A stretch of DNA of 64,000 bases from Hyphococcus sp. (GTDB lineage: Bacteria; Pseudomonadota; Alphaproteobacteria; Caulobacterales; Parvularculaceae): assembly GCA_028281665.1 (NCBI GenBank), contig JANQJK010000019.1, forward strand, positions 1 to 64,000, in the 5' to 3' direction. A program made the translations under genes and the position numbers. This document shows positions 24,886 to 33,627 of the stretch, piece by piece. How positions within the stretch are numbered: the stretch's first letter is position 1; the number at the start of each line of letters is the position of its first letter. The notes beneath the pieces were generated by a model. It was not told the origin of the DNA. It saw only the letters and a list, made by a program, of their open reading frames with translations, and searched no databases.

Positions 24886-25819
24886 GAATGGGGGAGGAAG
24901 CAGACGGTTGCGTGACGCCGATATGTATCTCGCCCCGTGCGGCCGCGAGCTTCATCTGTTTCTGGCGCTCTGCGAAGGCGCGCCGGCGCTCCTCGGAATA
25001 TTCGCCGACGCAATGGGGGCAGGAAACGCCCGGGCTGTAATGGGGCGATGCCTTGTCTTCATCGTCAATCGGCCGGCGGCAGGCGAAACACTGGTCGTAA
25101 GAGCCGGGCGCGAGATCGTGGCCCACGGAAACGCGCCCGTCGAAGACGAAACACTCCCCGCGCCACAGGCTTTCGTCTTCGGGAACGGTTTCGAGATATC
25201 TCAGAATGCCGCCCTGCAAGTGCGCCACGTCCTCAATGCCTTCGCTGCGCAGGAACGCCGTCGATTTTTCACAGCGAATGCCGCCGGTGCAGAACATGGC
25301 GACTTTTTTCACGTCGCGCGTTTTGCGAAACTCGCGGAACCATTGCGGGAAGTCGCGGAAGGATGGCGTTTCCGGATTGATGGCGCCCTCAAACGTCCCG
25401 ATGCTGACTTCATAGTCATTGCGCGTGTCGATGACGAGGGTTTCCGGATCGCTGATCACCGCGTTCCAGTCTTCCGGCGCGACGTAGCGTTCGTGGCTCA
25501 ACTCCGGAGCGATGCCCGTAACGCCCATGGTGACGATCTCTTTTTTCAGCCGCACCTTCATGCGGTGAAAGGGCGGGGCGTCGGCGACGGCGGTTTTCCA
25601 GTCCATGTCAGCGCAGCCCGGAAAGTCGCGGATGTAATCAATCACCGCGTTCACGCCGTCGCCCGTCCCGGCGATGGTTCCGTTGACCCCCTCCGGGGCG
25701 AGCAGGATCGTGCCGAGGGCGCCATGGTCCTGCGCGCAGGCCAGCAGGCCGGCGCGCCGCTCCTCGAAGTCGGGCAGGTCGGTGAATTTGTAAAAGGCGG
25801 CGACGGTGATTTCGGCCAT
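24839..25819 (-). CDS. trhO: tRNA uridine(34) hydroxylase, rhodanese family
   Basis: TrhO hydroxylates uridine 34 of certain tRNAs. The protein has the N-terminal ferredoxin-like domain (GTILLAPEGVNGTIAG, MDWKTA), a rhodanese domain with LVIDTRNDYEV and active-site Cys177 in MFCTGGIRCEKST, and a C-terminal part with paired cysteines (CFACRRPI and CPHC) that may bind zinc. The start at 25819 (MAEITV) is preferred over an in-frame ATG at 25855. The last ~20 residues (PSASSPIHGRGSAEGDGG) come from an intergenic repeat and look like a run-on tail. Confidence 0.92.
   Translation of the reverse strand: MAEITVAAFYKFTDLPDFEERRAGLLACAQDHGALGTILLAPEGVNGTIAGTGDGVNAVIDYIRDFPGCADMDWKTAVADAPPFHRMKVRLKKEIVTMGVTGIAPELSHERYVAPEDWNAVISDPETLVIDTRNDYEVSIGTFEGAINPETPSFRDFPQWFREFRKTRDVKKVAMFCTGGIRCEKSTAFLRSEGIEDVAHLQGGILRYLETVPEDESLWRGECFVFDGRVSVGHDLAPGSYDQCFACRRPIDDEDKASPHYSPGVSCPHCVGEYSEERRRAFAERQKQMKLAAARGEIHIGVTQPSASSPIHGRGSAEGDGGGPRN
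24852..24898. repeat. Intergenic palindrome, family Q, copy 1 (inside coding ends)
   Basis: On the minus strand the element reads TCCTCCCCCATTCATGGGAG, then GAAGCGCCGAAGGCGACGGAGGGGG, containing two short stems. Related sequences occur near 33454, 40790 and 41590. This copy overlaps the C-terminal codons of trhO and the N-terminal codons of the GST gene in different frames. Confidence 0.75.
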
Positions 25820-26051
25820 GGCGGAGGATCTACGCGAGGCCGCGCCGGCGCTCAAGCAAGGGGCTTTTCCGCCGGGCCCCCACAGTGCAGTTGCAATTTC
25901 CCCTTGAAAGGGCCATATGCCTTTCGCGCCATGATTGAAGGCCGTCTATGGGCCTTGTTCTACAAGATTCTACACTCCTCCAAACATCGGCAGCAATCCA
26001 GGGTCAGGACCTTATCCCGGCCCGTAACGCCTGTTTGAAAGGACTAACATT

Positions 26052-26258
26052 ATGGCGACCGGAACAGTGAAATGGTACAATTCCCAAAAGGGTTACGGCT
26101 TCATCGAGCCGTCTGACGGCGGCAAGGACGTTTTCGTCCACGCCACGGCCGTTGAAGCGGCCGGCCTGCGCGGCCTCAATGACGGCCAGCAAATCAGCTA
26201 CGAGCTGCAACAGGATCGCGGCAAGACGTCCGCCGGCAACCTGAAAGCCGTCGACTAA
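26052..26258 (+). CDS. Cold-shock protein (CspA family)
   Basis: The 68-aa protein is a single cold-shock domain with RNP1 KGYGFI and RNP2 VFVHATAVE; it binds single-stranded RNA/DNA. AAAGGACT (26038-26045) is the ribosome site. The 195-bp upstream gap could include a long 5' leader typical of csp genes. A GGCGAATTCGCC palindrome followed by T/A-rich bases at 26266-26282 is a weak terminator candidate. Confidence 0.96.
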   Translation: MATGTVKWYNSQKGYGFIEPSDGGKDVFVHATAVEAAGLRGLNDGQQISYELQQDRGKTSAGNLKAVD

Positions 26259-26637
26259 CTTTTTGGGCGAATTCGCCTTTAAAACATGATGAGGGCGGAT
26301 CGGCGCCGCGGGGTTTTCCGCGAAAGCCGGTTCGCCCTTTCTTTTTGCCGGCGTGCGAAGACACTGCGCGCAAAGGCGCCGCCGTTCTCCACGACGTCGA
26401 AATCGCTGCCCCAATAAGGCGAGCCGGGTCTCGCAAATGCACCAATAACCGTAAAATCTTTCATGAATCCCGCATTTGGTAGATACGTATCAACGGGGTC
26501 GGCGGGCGCCTTATGATGATGGCGTGATGCATTTATCGAAAATCAGAGACCGGTTCTCGGCCGTTCCTCCCGGCAAAAAAGGCGACGCCTCGTTATCGGC
26601 AGTGCGCGCCGGGAAACGCGCGGCGCAGGCGCGCCGC
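26259..26637. other. Intergenic stretch after cspA
   Basis: The 379 bp hold the weak hairpin after cspA. A 61-codon minus-strand frame at 26279-26464 (starting MKDFTVIGAFARPG) has no recognised relative and is not called. GC-rich inverted repeats near 26600-26640 lie at the end of the FkbM gene. Confidence 0.45.
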
Positions 26638-27432
26638 TCAGTCGCGCACGCCGTAGGTCATCAGCCGTTTGCCGACCGCCTCGTCTATCACCCGGAAGCC
26701 ATGGCGTTCGAGGATCGCCCGGCAGGCGCCATGGGTGCGCGCGCCCTGGCGTTCCGCGCCGGTGTCGAGAGCGACGGCGCGGGTGTTCGCGAGGATGCCC
26801 GACGCTCCTTCAAGGACTTCCGGTTCCGCGCCCTCCGCGTCGCATTTCAGGAGGTCGATGCGGGTAATGGCGTTGTCGGCGCAGAACCGGTCAAGGGTCG
26901 CAGCCCGTCGCATGGCGGTCGGCGCCGCGCCAGCGGCGAAAACGGAACTGTCCGCGTGATCCGGGATAGAGGCGAAGGGAATGTCCGTTTCTTCCTTCCA
27001 GAGCAGCACGTCATGGACCGATGCATTGGTCAGGGTAAGGAGGTTCTCCTCAAGGCAGGCGCGGACCGCCGGGTCCGGTTCAAGGCAGAATACGCGGGCG
27101 CCAGACCGTGCGCAGACAAACGCGAATTCCCCGGCATTGGCGCCGGCGTCGATGACGGTGCTGTCGGCTGTAAGATGAAAATGGCGGCCGACGCCGTATT
27201 CGGCGGCGAGCTGGTCGAGGCGCGCCTGCCAGCCCTTGCGGTAGAGTTTCCAGCGATAGGGGGAGGGAACGATAAAGCGCCCGTCGGAGATGATGATCTC
27301 CGCGCCGAGGCTGTGGGGCGCAATGCGCACGCGCCGGTGGCCGCGTATCTTCGCTGCGGCGAGCAGTTCCTGACGCCAGAGCTTCCAGCGGATTTTGAAA
27401 GGCAGGCCCATGGAGTGTGCTGAACCGATCAT
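26638..27432 (-). CDS. FkbM-family methyltransferase
   Basis: The 264-aa protein has the FkbM domain: VIDAGANAGEFAFVCARSGARVFCLEPDPAVRACLEENL, an aspartate-rich IDLLKCDAEGAEPEVLEGA and a C-terminal HGFRV. Family members O-methylate sugars or other small molecules, often in glycan pathways. It follows mlaF on the minus strand by 60 bp and may be co-transcribed, though no functional link is clear. Two ATG starts (27432, 27411) are possible. Confidence 0.88.
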   Translation of the reverse strand: MIGSAHSMGLPFKIRWKLWRQELLAAAKIRGHRRVRIAPHSLGAEIIISDGRFIVPSPYRWKLYRKGWQARLDQLAAEYGVGRHFHLTADSTVIDAGANAGEFAFVCARSGARVFCLEPDPAVRACLEENLLTLTNASVHDVLLWKEETDIPFASIPDHADSSVFAAGAAPTAMRRAATLDRFCADNAITRIDLLKCDAEGAEPEVLEGASGILANTRAVALDTGAERQGARTHGACRAILERHGFRVIDEAVGKRLMTYGVRD

Positions 27433-27493
27433 CGCTGCGCAGTATCACGACGTTTGCGGCGCCCGCAAAAAAGAAAAGCCGCAGCGCCGACGA

Positions 27494-28282
27494 CTAGCGC
27501 CGCTTGAATTTCCGCACCTGCATCTGGATCGGGCCGTCGGCGCGTCCGTGCACAAACTGATCGACCATGGGGTTGCCGGAATTGTCCAGCGCGTCGGGAC
27601 TGCCGCGCCAGATGATAACGCCCTCATAAAGCATGGCGACTTCGTCGGCGATTTTGCGGGCCGAGGCCATGTCATGGGTGATGGAGATGGCCGTGGCGCC
27701 GATTGCCCTGACGCGCTCGACGATGAGATTGTTGATGACGTCCGACATGATCGGGTCGAGGCCCGTTGTCGGTTCGTCAAAGAAGAGGATCTGCGGGTCC
27801 GACGCGATGGCGCGGGCGAGGCTGACGCGTTTTTTCATGCCGCCGGACAGTTCCGGCGGGCGCAGCTCGCCCACTTCCGGCGCGAGCCCGACCTGGGCGA
27901 GGCAATCCATTGCTTTTTCTTTTGACGGCGCGCGCTTCTTGCCTTCGCCATAGAGCAGGCGGAAGGCAACGTTTTCCCATACTTTTAGGGAGTCGAATAA
28001 TGCAGCGCCCTGAAACAGCATGCCGGTCTGGGCGGCGACAAACTTTTTGTCGCCCGCCGTGTGTCGCGCGATGTTGCAGCCGTCGACTTTGATAGAGCCC
28101 CGATCCGGCTTGACGAGCCCGAGGACGCTTTTCAGGAGCACCGATTTGCCCGAGCCCGACCCGCCGATAACGACAAGGGACTTGCCCGCAGGGATCGTCA
28201 GGTCAATGCCGCGCAGGACGTGATTGGCGCCGAAGGATTTTTTCAAGCCCTGAATTTCGATTTTGACCGGCGTGTCGCTCAT
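27494..28282 (-). CDS. mlaF: Phospholipid ABC transporter ATP-binding protein MlaF
   Basis: MlaF powers lipid transport between the membranes. The 262-aa ABC ATPase has Walker A GGSGSGKSVLLKSV, signature LSGGMKKRVSLARAIA, and Walker B ILFFDEPTTGLDP followed by the H-loop ITHD. LSGGMKKR is characteristic of MlaF-type ATPases. It lies 4 bp after mlaE. No mlaD gene follows, so the substrate-binding partner is encoded elsewhere. Confidence 0.95.
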   Translation of the reverse strand: MSDTPVKIEIQGLKKSFGANHVLRGIDLTIPAGKSLVVIGGSGSGKSVLLKSVLGLVKPDRGSIKVDGCNIARHTAGDKKFVAAQTGMLFQGAALFDSLKVWENVAFRLLYGEGKKRAPSKEKAMDCLAQVGLAPEVGELRPPELSGGMKKRVSLARAIASDPQILFFDEPTTGLDPIMSDVINNLIVERVRAIGATAISITHDMASARKIADEVAMLYEGVIIWRGSPDALDNSGNPMVDQFVHGRADGPIQMQVRKFKRR

Positions 28283-28286
28283 GAGT

Positions 28287-29060
28287 TTAGAAATCCACGA
28301 ACAGCGAGGTCAGGACGTAATTCGCTGCAAAGATCGAAACCGCGGCGGCGACGACGGCCGTGCGCGTTGCATTGCCGACGCCCGTGGCGCCGCCGCTTGA
28401 ACGATACCCGTAATAGCAGCCCATGACCGCGATCAGGAATCCGAAGACCGTCGCCTTGATAAGACCGCTCGTTACGTCTTCATGGCTGATGAAGTCGACA
28501 AGCGTATTGATGTAGATCGGCGCCGACATGTCGAGCAGATAAACGGAGACGAGATAGCCTCCATAGACGCCGATGATGTCGGCGGTAAGAACGAGGAGCG
28601 GCATGGCGATCGTCGTTGCAAGAATGCGCGGTCCCACGAGATATCGAAACGGATTGACGGACAGCGTCGACATGGCGTCGATCTGCTCCGTGACGCGCAT
28701 GGCGCCGATCTCCGCGGCCATCGCCGAAGAACATCGCCCGGCGACCATGAGCGCGGCGAGCACCGGGCCAAGCTCGCGGACGATTGAGACGCCGAGGATC
28801 TGCGGGATGAAGGCGTTCGCATCCGGGAAGATGCTGCCCTCGTAAATGTTGAGCGCCAGCGCCCCGCCGGTAAACAACGCGGTGAGGCCGACGACCGGAA
28901 GGGACGCATACCCGATGCGCGCCAGCGATTGCAGGAAGGGCCGCCAGAAAAACGGCGGCGTCACCGCGGCCAGCGCGCCTTCGATCGCAAAATTCGTCAT
29001 GCGGCCGACCTCGCCAAGGACATCAAGGCTGAGGCGGCCGACGGCGGCGATAGGGTTCAT
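28287..29060 (-). CDS. mlaE: Phospholipid ABC transporter permease MlaE
   Basis: The 257-aa permease has about five membrane helices and the family's conserved VRELGPVLAALMVAGRCSSAMAAEIGAMRVTEQIDAM (residues ~95-130), the interface helix with the ATPase. It precedes mlaF in an operon. It begins 27 bp after alr on the same strand, so alr-mlaE-mlaF may be one unit. Confidence 0.95.
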   Translation of the reverse strand: MNPIAAVGRLSLDVLGEVGRMTNFAIEGALAAVTPPFFWRPFLQSLARIGYASLPVVGLTALFTGGALALNIYEGSIFPDANAFIPQILGVSIVRELGPVLAALMVAGRCSSAMAAEIGAMRVTEQIDAMSTLSVNPFRYLVGPRILATTIAMPLLVLTADIIGVYGGYLVSVYLLDMSAPIYINTLVDFISHEDVTSGLIKATVFGFLIAVMGCYYGYRSSGGATGVGNATRTAVVAAAVSIFAANYVLTSLFVDF

Positions 29061-29087
29061 CTGGCCGGTCCCGCTTGCATTCGACGC

Positions 29088-30185
29088 CTAGACGTAGCGG
29101 CGATCAACGCGTCCGCCAAGTCCGGTGAGCAATTCATAGGGGATCGTTCCGCAGGCCTGCGCCGCCTCGAAGAGGCCTATGGTTTCGCCAAAAAACTCGG
29201 CTGTTTCGCCGACTTGCGGCGGTTTCTTGAAGCCTGTGACGTCGAGACAGATGAGGTCCATGGAAACGCGGCCGGCGAATTTCGCCCGCTCGCCGGCGAT
29301 CGCCGCGAAGGCCCGGTTCGAGCCCGCAATGGGATATCCGTCCCCGTAGCCGAGCGCCACGGTGGCGATGGCGGTTGGCGTCTGTGCGGTGAACGTCGCC
29401 CCGTAACCTACGGTCTCGCCGGGCGCGAGCATGCGCATCTGCACGATGGGCGCTTTAAGCGAGACGACGGGCTTGATGCGCCCGTCATCGACGTCGAACG
29501 GGCTGCCGCCGTAAAGCGCAATACCCGGCCGCGTGAGATCGAAGTGGTAGGACGCGTCCATAAGCGCGCCCGCCGACGCCGCCAGCGACCGCCGGGCCTT
29601 CGGAAAGAGCGCCGCGGCCTTCTCGAAGGCGGTGCGCTGTTCGCTGTTCATGGGATGATCGGGCTCCGATCCGCAGGCGAGGTGACTCATCAGGACATCG
29701 ACATTGAGGTCGGAGAGCGCCGCCAACTCGGAGAGGTCGTCAACGGATGCGCCCAACCGGTTCATGCCTGTGTCCACATGCAACGCGCATGGGGCGCCCG
29801 GCTTATGGGATATCCAGCGGCGGACCTGATCGGCGTTGTTGAGGACCGGGATCAGTCCGGCGTCGTCAAAGGCGTCGAGTGTGTCGGGCAGGGGACCGAC
29901 AAACACGTAGATGCTGGCGTTTGGCGCCGACGACGAAAGCGCCGCGCGCAACTGCGCGCCTTCTTCGGCGTAGGCGACAAAGAAGGTCCGACAGTTTTCG
30001 CGGGTCGCGAGCGCCTGCGCTACCGGGGCGAGCCCAAGACCGTAGGCGTTGCACTTAACAACCGCCGCCGTTTCGGCTCCGGGCGTGGCGCGGCGCAGCA
30101 TGGCAAAATTTTCGCAAAGGGCGGCGAGATCGACTTCGACCCAGGGGCCGGCGGTCTTCCGGTTTGCGGTATCGGCGCTGTGCAT
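29088..30185 (-). CDS. alr: Alanine racemase
   Basis: The PLP enzyme makes D-alanine for peptidoglycan. The 365-aa protein has the PLP lysine in AVVKCNAYGLG near the N-terminus, catalytic Tyr in GETVGYGATFTA, and a TRPGIALYGG motif. The start at 30185 is chosen because the extra 32 upstream codons translate an intergenic REP-like repeat. It follows dnaB in the minus-strand operon. Confidence 0.94.
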   Translation of the reverse strand: MHSADTANRKTAGPWVEVDLAALCENFAMLRRATPGAETAAVVKCNAYGLGLAPVAQALATRENCRTFFVAYAEEGAQLRAALSSSAPNASIYVFVGPLPDTLDAFDDAGLIPVLNNADQVRRWISHKPGAPCALHVDTGMNRLGASVDDLSELAALSDLNVDVLMSHLACGSEPDHPMNSEQRTAFEKAAALFPKARRSLAASAGALMDASYHFDLTRPGIALYGGSPFDVDDGRIKPVVSLKAPIVQMRMLAPGETVGYGATFTAQTPTAIATVALGYGDGYPIAGSNRAFAAIAGERAKFAGRVSMDLICLDVTGFKKPPQVGETAEFFGETIGLFEAAQACGTIPYELLTGLGGRVDRRYV

Positions 30186-30258
30186 GGGGGAAGCAGTAAG
30201 GAGTTTTTGTTTGGGAGCAAAGGGCCTGCCGGCGCAGCGCAACCTTCCAACCCGATCT

Positions 30259-30280
30259 TCCCGGCGAAAGCCGGGATCCA
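30259..30280 (-). repeat. REP-like palindrome, family R, copy 4 (reverse)
   Basis: TCCCGGCGAAAGCCGGGATCCA is the exact reverse complement of the family core. It forms an inverted pair with copy 5 about 80 bp away, between dnaB and alr. Confidence 0.75.
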
Positions 30281-30358
30281 TGTTTCCGTGGGAGCATGGG
30301 AGGAAAAGAATCGAACGATACGCGCAAACACCTTACCGTTATTGAAAAACCAACGCTT

Positions 30359-30390
30359 CTGGACCCCGGCTTTCGCCGGGGAGAGCGGGA
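30359..30390 (+). repeat. REP-like palindrome, family R, copy 5
   Basis: CTGGACCCCGGCTTTCGCCG followed by GGGAGAGCGGGA. It matches copy 3 including the GAGCGGGA tail, and is paired with copy 4 in the same (-,+) arrangement. Confidence 0.75.
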
Positions 30391-30442
30391 TATGGGCGTT
30401 TTGCAGAGCGAAGCGAGACAGGCGCTGCTGATGGAGTACGCC

Positions 30443-31924
30443 TTACTCCTCGCGGGAGTAGCGATCGCTGGCGAGATTTGAGAACTTGGTGAACTTCTCT
30501 TCAAAATGCAGATCGACCTTGCCGATGGGGCCGTGACGCTGTTTGCCGATGATCACTTCGGCCGTGTCGCCGACTTCCTCCAGGCGCGTCTGCCATTTGA
30601 CGTGTTCCTCCGTCCCTTCGCGCGGCTCCACGCGGGAGAGGTAGTACTTCTCCCGGAACACAAAGAGGACGACGTCGGCGTCCTGTTCGATGGAACCGGA
30701 CTCGCGGAGGTCGGCAAGTTGCGGTCGCTTGTCGTCGCGCTCCTCGACTTTCCGCGAAAGCTGCGCGAGGCCGATCACCGGGATGTTCAATTCCTTCGCC
30801 AGCGCCTTTAGCCCCTGTGAAATCTCGGTGATTTCCTGCACGCGATTGTCATTGCGCTTGCCGGATCCCGTCAGTAGCTGGATGTAGTCGATGATGAGAA
30901 GATCGAGGCCGTGCTGGCGTTTCAGTCGCCGCGCGCGCGCCGCGACCTGAGCGATGGAAAGCCCGCCGGTATCGTCAATGAATATCGGCAGGGATTCCAG
31001 CTCGCGCGTCGCGTGGTAGATGTCGTCGAATTCGCTTTGCTCGATCTCGCCGCGGCGGATTTTTTCCGAAGGCACGCGGGCGAAGTCGGAGATGATCCGC
31101 GTTGCGATCTGTTCCGCCGACATCTCCAGCGAGAACAGCCCGACAACGCCGCCGGAGATTGTCTTGAGCGTACCGTCCGGCTGGCGTTCGGTTTTGTGGG
31201 CCTTTGCGGCGTTGACGCCGATATTCACGCCAAGGGACGACTTACCCATGGAGGGCCGGCCTGCAAGGATGAGAAGATCGGACGGGTGAAGGCCGCCAAG
31301 CTGACGGTCAAGATCGCGCAAGCCCGTCGAAATCCCCGCAAGGCCGCCGCCGCGACGGAACGCGGCGTCTGCAAGTTCGATGGCTTCGGTCAGCGACGAG
31401 CGAAAACTTTTAAAGCCCCCGCCGTACTTTCCGGTCTCCGCGAGCGAGTAGAGCGCCTGCTCGGCTTCTTCGAGCTGCTTCGACGGCGTGTCTTCAAGGC
31501 TCGATGTTTTGGCGCGGTCGACCATTTCGGCGCCGATCGACATCAATCCGCGACAGGTCGACAGATCGAAAACGATGCGCGCGTAATCAATCGCGCCGGT
31601 CGTTGACGGAACGTTGGCGGCGAGCTGTTCGAGATATTTGCGCCCGCCCGCTTCCTGATAGCCGGGCGAGCTTGCGAGATAGGTGTCGAGCGCGACCGGG
31701 GATGCGAGACGGCCGCCGTCAACGAGCGATTTCGCGGCGTCGTACACCAGTTGGTGGACGGGATCGTAAAAGTGCTCGCTTTTCAGGAACTGCGAAGCGC
31801 GGATCAGGATTTCGTTGTCAAACAGGATCGCGCCCAGGATCGCCTGTTCGGCGTCGAGATTGATGGGCGCCTGTTCTTCCGTGTCCGGATTAAACGGCTC
31901 AATATTGTTCGCGGGGCTCGCCAT
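30443..31924 (-). CDS. dnaB: Replicative DNA helicase DnaB
   Basis: DnaB unwinds DNA at the replication fork as a hexamer. The 493-aa protein has the N-terminal domain (LDAEQAILGAIL), Walker A LAGRPSMGKSSLGVNI, DLLIIDYIQLLTGSG, and VIGLAQLSRKVEERDDKRP with LRESGSIEQDADVVLFVFR. No intein interrupts it. It follows rplI in the usual order. Confidence 0.98.
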   Translation of the reverse strand: MASPANNIEPFNPDTEEQAPINLDAEQAILGAILFDNEILIRASQFLKSEHFYDPVHQLVYDAAKSLVDGGRLASPVALDTYLASSPGYQEAGGRKYLEQLAANVPSTTGAIDYARIVFDLSTCRGLMSIGAEMVDRAKTSSLEDTPSKQLEEAEQALYSLAETGKYGGGFKSFRSSLTEAIELADAAFRRGGGLAGISTGLRDLDRQLGGLHPSDLLILAGRPSMGKSSLGVNIGVNAAKAHKTERQPDGTLKTISGGVVGLFSLEMSAEQIATRIISDFARVPSEKIRRGEIEQSEFDDIYHATRELESLPIFIDDTGGLSIAQVAARARRLKRQHGLDLLIIDYIQLLTGSGKRNDNRVQEITEISQGLKALAKELNIPVIGLAQLSRKVEERDDKRPQLADLRESGSIEQDADVVLFVFREKYYLSRVEPREGTEEHVKWQTRLEEVGDTAEVIIGKQRHGPIGKVDLHFEEKFTKFSNLASDRYSREE

Positions 31925-32032
31925 GGGAGGACGGTTAAATCAAAGAAAACGCCGGCTGGAAAGCCAGCCGGCGCCGAAACTTTTCCCCGCACGCTGTGCG
32001 CCCGGTTGACGTCGGGCGCGAAGCGCCGGGCG

Positions 32033-32650
32033 CTAGTCTTTGTCTTCGCTTGCTTCTTCGTCGCCGCCTTCAGCGGCGACGGCGGTTTGCGCTTCCGGAT
32101 CGAAAAATTCAGCGGATTTTTCTTCTCCGGAATCTTCCTCCTCGGTTTCATCTTCATCGCCGCGGGCCAGTACGTTTTCGCCGCGGGCCTGACGTTCCGC
32201 CTCATCTTCGGAACGGGCGACATTAACCTCGACAGTGGCGTCCACATCCGGGTGCAGGACAATGCGAACCTCGACAATGCCGATCGCTTTCAACGGTTTG
32301 TCGATACGCACCTGGCTGCGCTCAAGGCTGACGCCTTCTTCGGACGCCGCGTCGGCGATGTCGCGCGCCGTCACCGAGCCGTAAAGGGCGCCGGCTTCTG
32401 ACGCCTGGCGGATAACGATAAAGCTCCGGCCGTTCAGTTTTTCCGCCGCTGCTTCGGCTTCCTTGCGGCGCTCAAGATTGCGCGCTTCAAGGTCAACGCG
32501 CTGGTTTTCGAAAACCTGTTTGTTGGCGTCGTTCGCCCGCAGGGCTTTTTTCTGCGGCAGCAGATAGTTGCGCGCAAAGCCGGATTTGACTTTGACGACA
32601 TCGCCCATCTGGCCGAGGTTTTCGACGCGCTCAAGAAGAATAACTTCCAT
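32033..32650 (-). CDS. rplI: 50S ribosomal protein L9 with long acidic tail
   Basis: L9 binds 23S rRNA. The N-terminal domain is standard ([36 protein letters not shown]). At 205 aa it is about 55 residues longer than E. coli L9; the extra C-terminus (from ~145) is dominated by Glu and Asp. Extended acidic L9 tails are known in Alphaproteobacteria. It is 5 bp after rpsR. Confidence 0.97.
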   Translation of the reverse strand: MEVILLERVENLGQMGDVVKVKSGFARNYLLPQKKALRANDANKQVFENQRVDLEARNLERRKEAEAAAEKLNGRSFIVIRQASEAGALYGSVTARDIADAASEEGVSLERSQVRIDKPLKAIGIVEVRIVLHPDVDATVEVNVARSEDEAERQARGENVLARGDEDETEEEDSGEEKSAEFFDPEAQTAVAAEGGDEEASEDKD

Positions 32651-32655
32651 CGGTC

Positions 32656-32880
32656 TTACTCCGAAACGTAGGGAAGGAGGGCAAGAATGCGGGCGCGCTT
32701 GATGGCGCGCGCGAGCTCGCGCTGCTTCTTCTGCGACACTGCGGAAATACGCGACGGGACAATTTTGCCGCGTTCCGAAACATAGCGCTGCAACAGTTTC
32801 GGATCCTTGTAATCGATCTTCGGTGCGTTATCGCCTGAGAACGGGCAGGATTTACGGCGCCGGAAAAATGGTTTGGCCAT
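32656..32880 (-). CDS. rpsR: 30S ribosomal protein S18
   Basis: The 74-aa protein has the S18 core: [34 protein letters not shown], and [13 protein letters not shown]. It lies between rpsF and rplI. Confidence 0.98.
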   Translation of the reverse strand: MAKPFFRRRKSCPFSGDNAPKIDYKDPKLLQRYVSERGKIVPSRISAVSQKKQRELARAIKRARILALLPYVSE

Positions 32881-32898
32881 GGTTCTTTCTCCTTGCCC

Positions 32899-33258
32899 CT
32901 AGCGGCGCTTGTCGCGGTCGCCGCGGTCATTGCGGTCGCGGCGGCTGAGGACGGGCGACGGTTCCGGGTCGAGTTCCTCGACGCGAATGGTCAGCGCGCG
33001 CAGGACGTCGTCATTGATCTTTTCCTGACGCTCCAGTTCCTGAACGGCGACCGCGGGGCCTTCAATATTGAAAAGGCTGTAATGGCCCTTGCGGTTCTTG
33101 TTGATTTTGTATTGCAGGTTGCGAAGTCCCCAATATTCGGACTTCTCAATCTTGCCGCCATTGTCGGTGACAATTTTGGCGAGGGTTTCTGTAAGGCCTT
33201 CAACCTGCGCAGGGGAGATATCCTGACGCGCGATGAAGACATGCTCGTAACACGGCAT
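32899..33258 (-). CDS. rpsF: 30S ribosomal protein S6
   Basis: The 119-aa protein reads [20 protein letters not shown] with [19 protein letters not shown], typical of S6, and ends in a charged [14 protein letters not shown] tail. The start at 33258 matches family length; the frame upstream to 33426 is not coding. It heads the minus-strand operon rpsF-rpsR-rplI-dnaB-alr. Confidence 0.97.
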   Translation of the reverse strand: MPCYEHVFIARQDISPAQVEGLTETLAKIVTDNGGKIEKSEYWGLRNLQYKINKNRKGHYSLFNIEGPAVAVQELERQEKINDDVLRALTIRVEELDPEPSPVLSRRDRNDRGDRDKRR

Positions 33259-33627
33259 GAAGCCAGCTCCCGATTGGCGACGGAGACCGGCTGGAACGGC
33301 TGGGGTTCCCGCTGACCTGCGGCTCGCAAAGGCTAAGGGACCATCCCTCGAACCGATCGGAAGACCGGCGCCCGCGACCGTCGCTCGCGAAGGCGGCGAA
33401 ATAGCGGAGGCGGGCCGGGTTTGCAAGCGCGAAGTGGGGATTAGCCGCTTTTACCTCCCCCTTGAGGGGAGGTCGAAAACGCAAAGCGTTTTCGGGTGTG
33501 GATATGCGGTGTGCGATGACGCATCACCCCCCTCGAAATCGTAGATTTCGATCCCCCCTTCAAGGGGGGATATGCGACTTGCCCTTGAGGCTCGCCATAG
33601 TTAATCCCACGCCAAAAGGAGCCATTT
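33259..33627. other. Divergent intergenic region rpsF / fabD with repeats
   Basis: The 369 bp separate two divergent operons and should hold both promoters. Much of the right half is a compound repeat (33454-33570). No clear promoter could be assigned by eye and no gene was found. Confidence 0.6.
33454..33570. repeat. Compound intergenic repeat, family Q, copy 2
   Basis: The element contains several nested palindromes: CCTCCCC/GGGGAGG around TTGA, GAAAACGC/GCGTTTTC, TCGAAATC/GATTTCGA, and CCCCCC/GGGGGG around TTCAA at the right end. The outer ends are CCTCCCCC and GGGGGGA. It lies in the fabD promoter region. Confidence 0.7.

Noticed and set aside
24884-26038. 384-codon frame antisense to trhO
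   Set aside because: Shadow frame; the minus-strand gene has all the family motifs.
26279-26464. Small minus-strand frame starting MKDFTVIGAF
   Set aside because: No ribosome site, no known relative, and basic tail of low complexity; too weak to call.
26476-27423. 315-codon frame antisense to the FkbM gene
   Set aside because: Shadow frame with biased composition and no motif.
28929-30431. 500-codon plus-strand frame over alr and mlaE
   Set aside because: It runs antisense to two clearly conserved genes and through repeats; no domain is visible.
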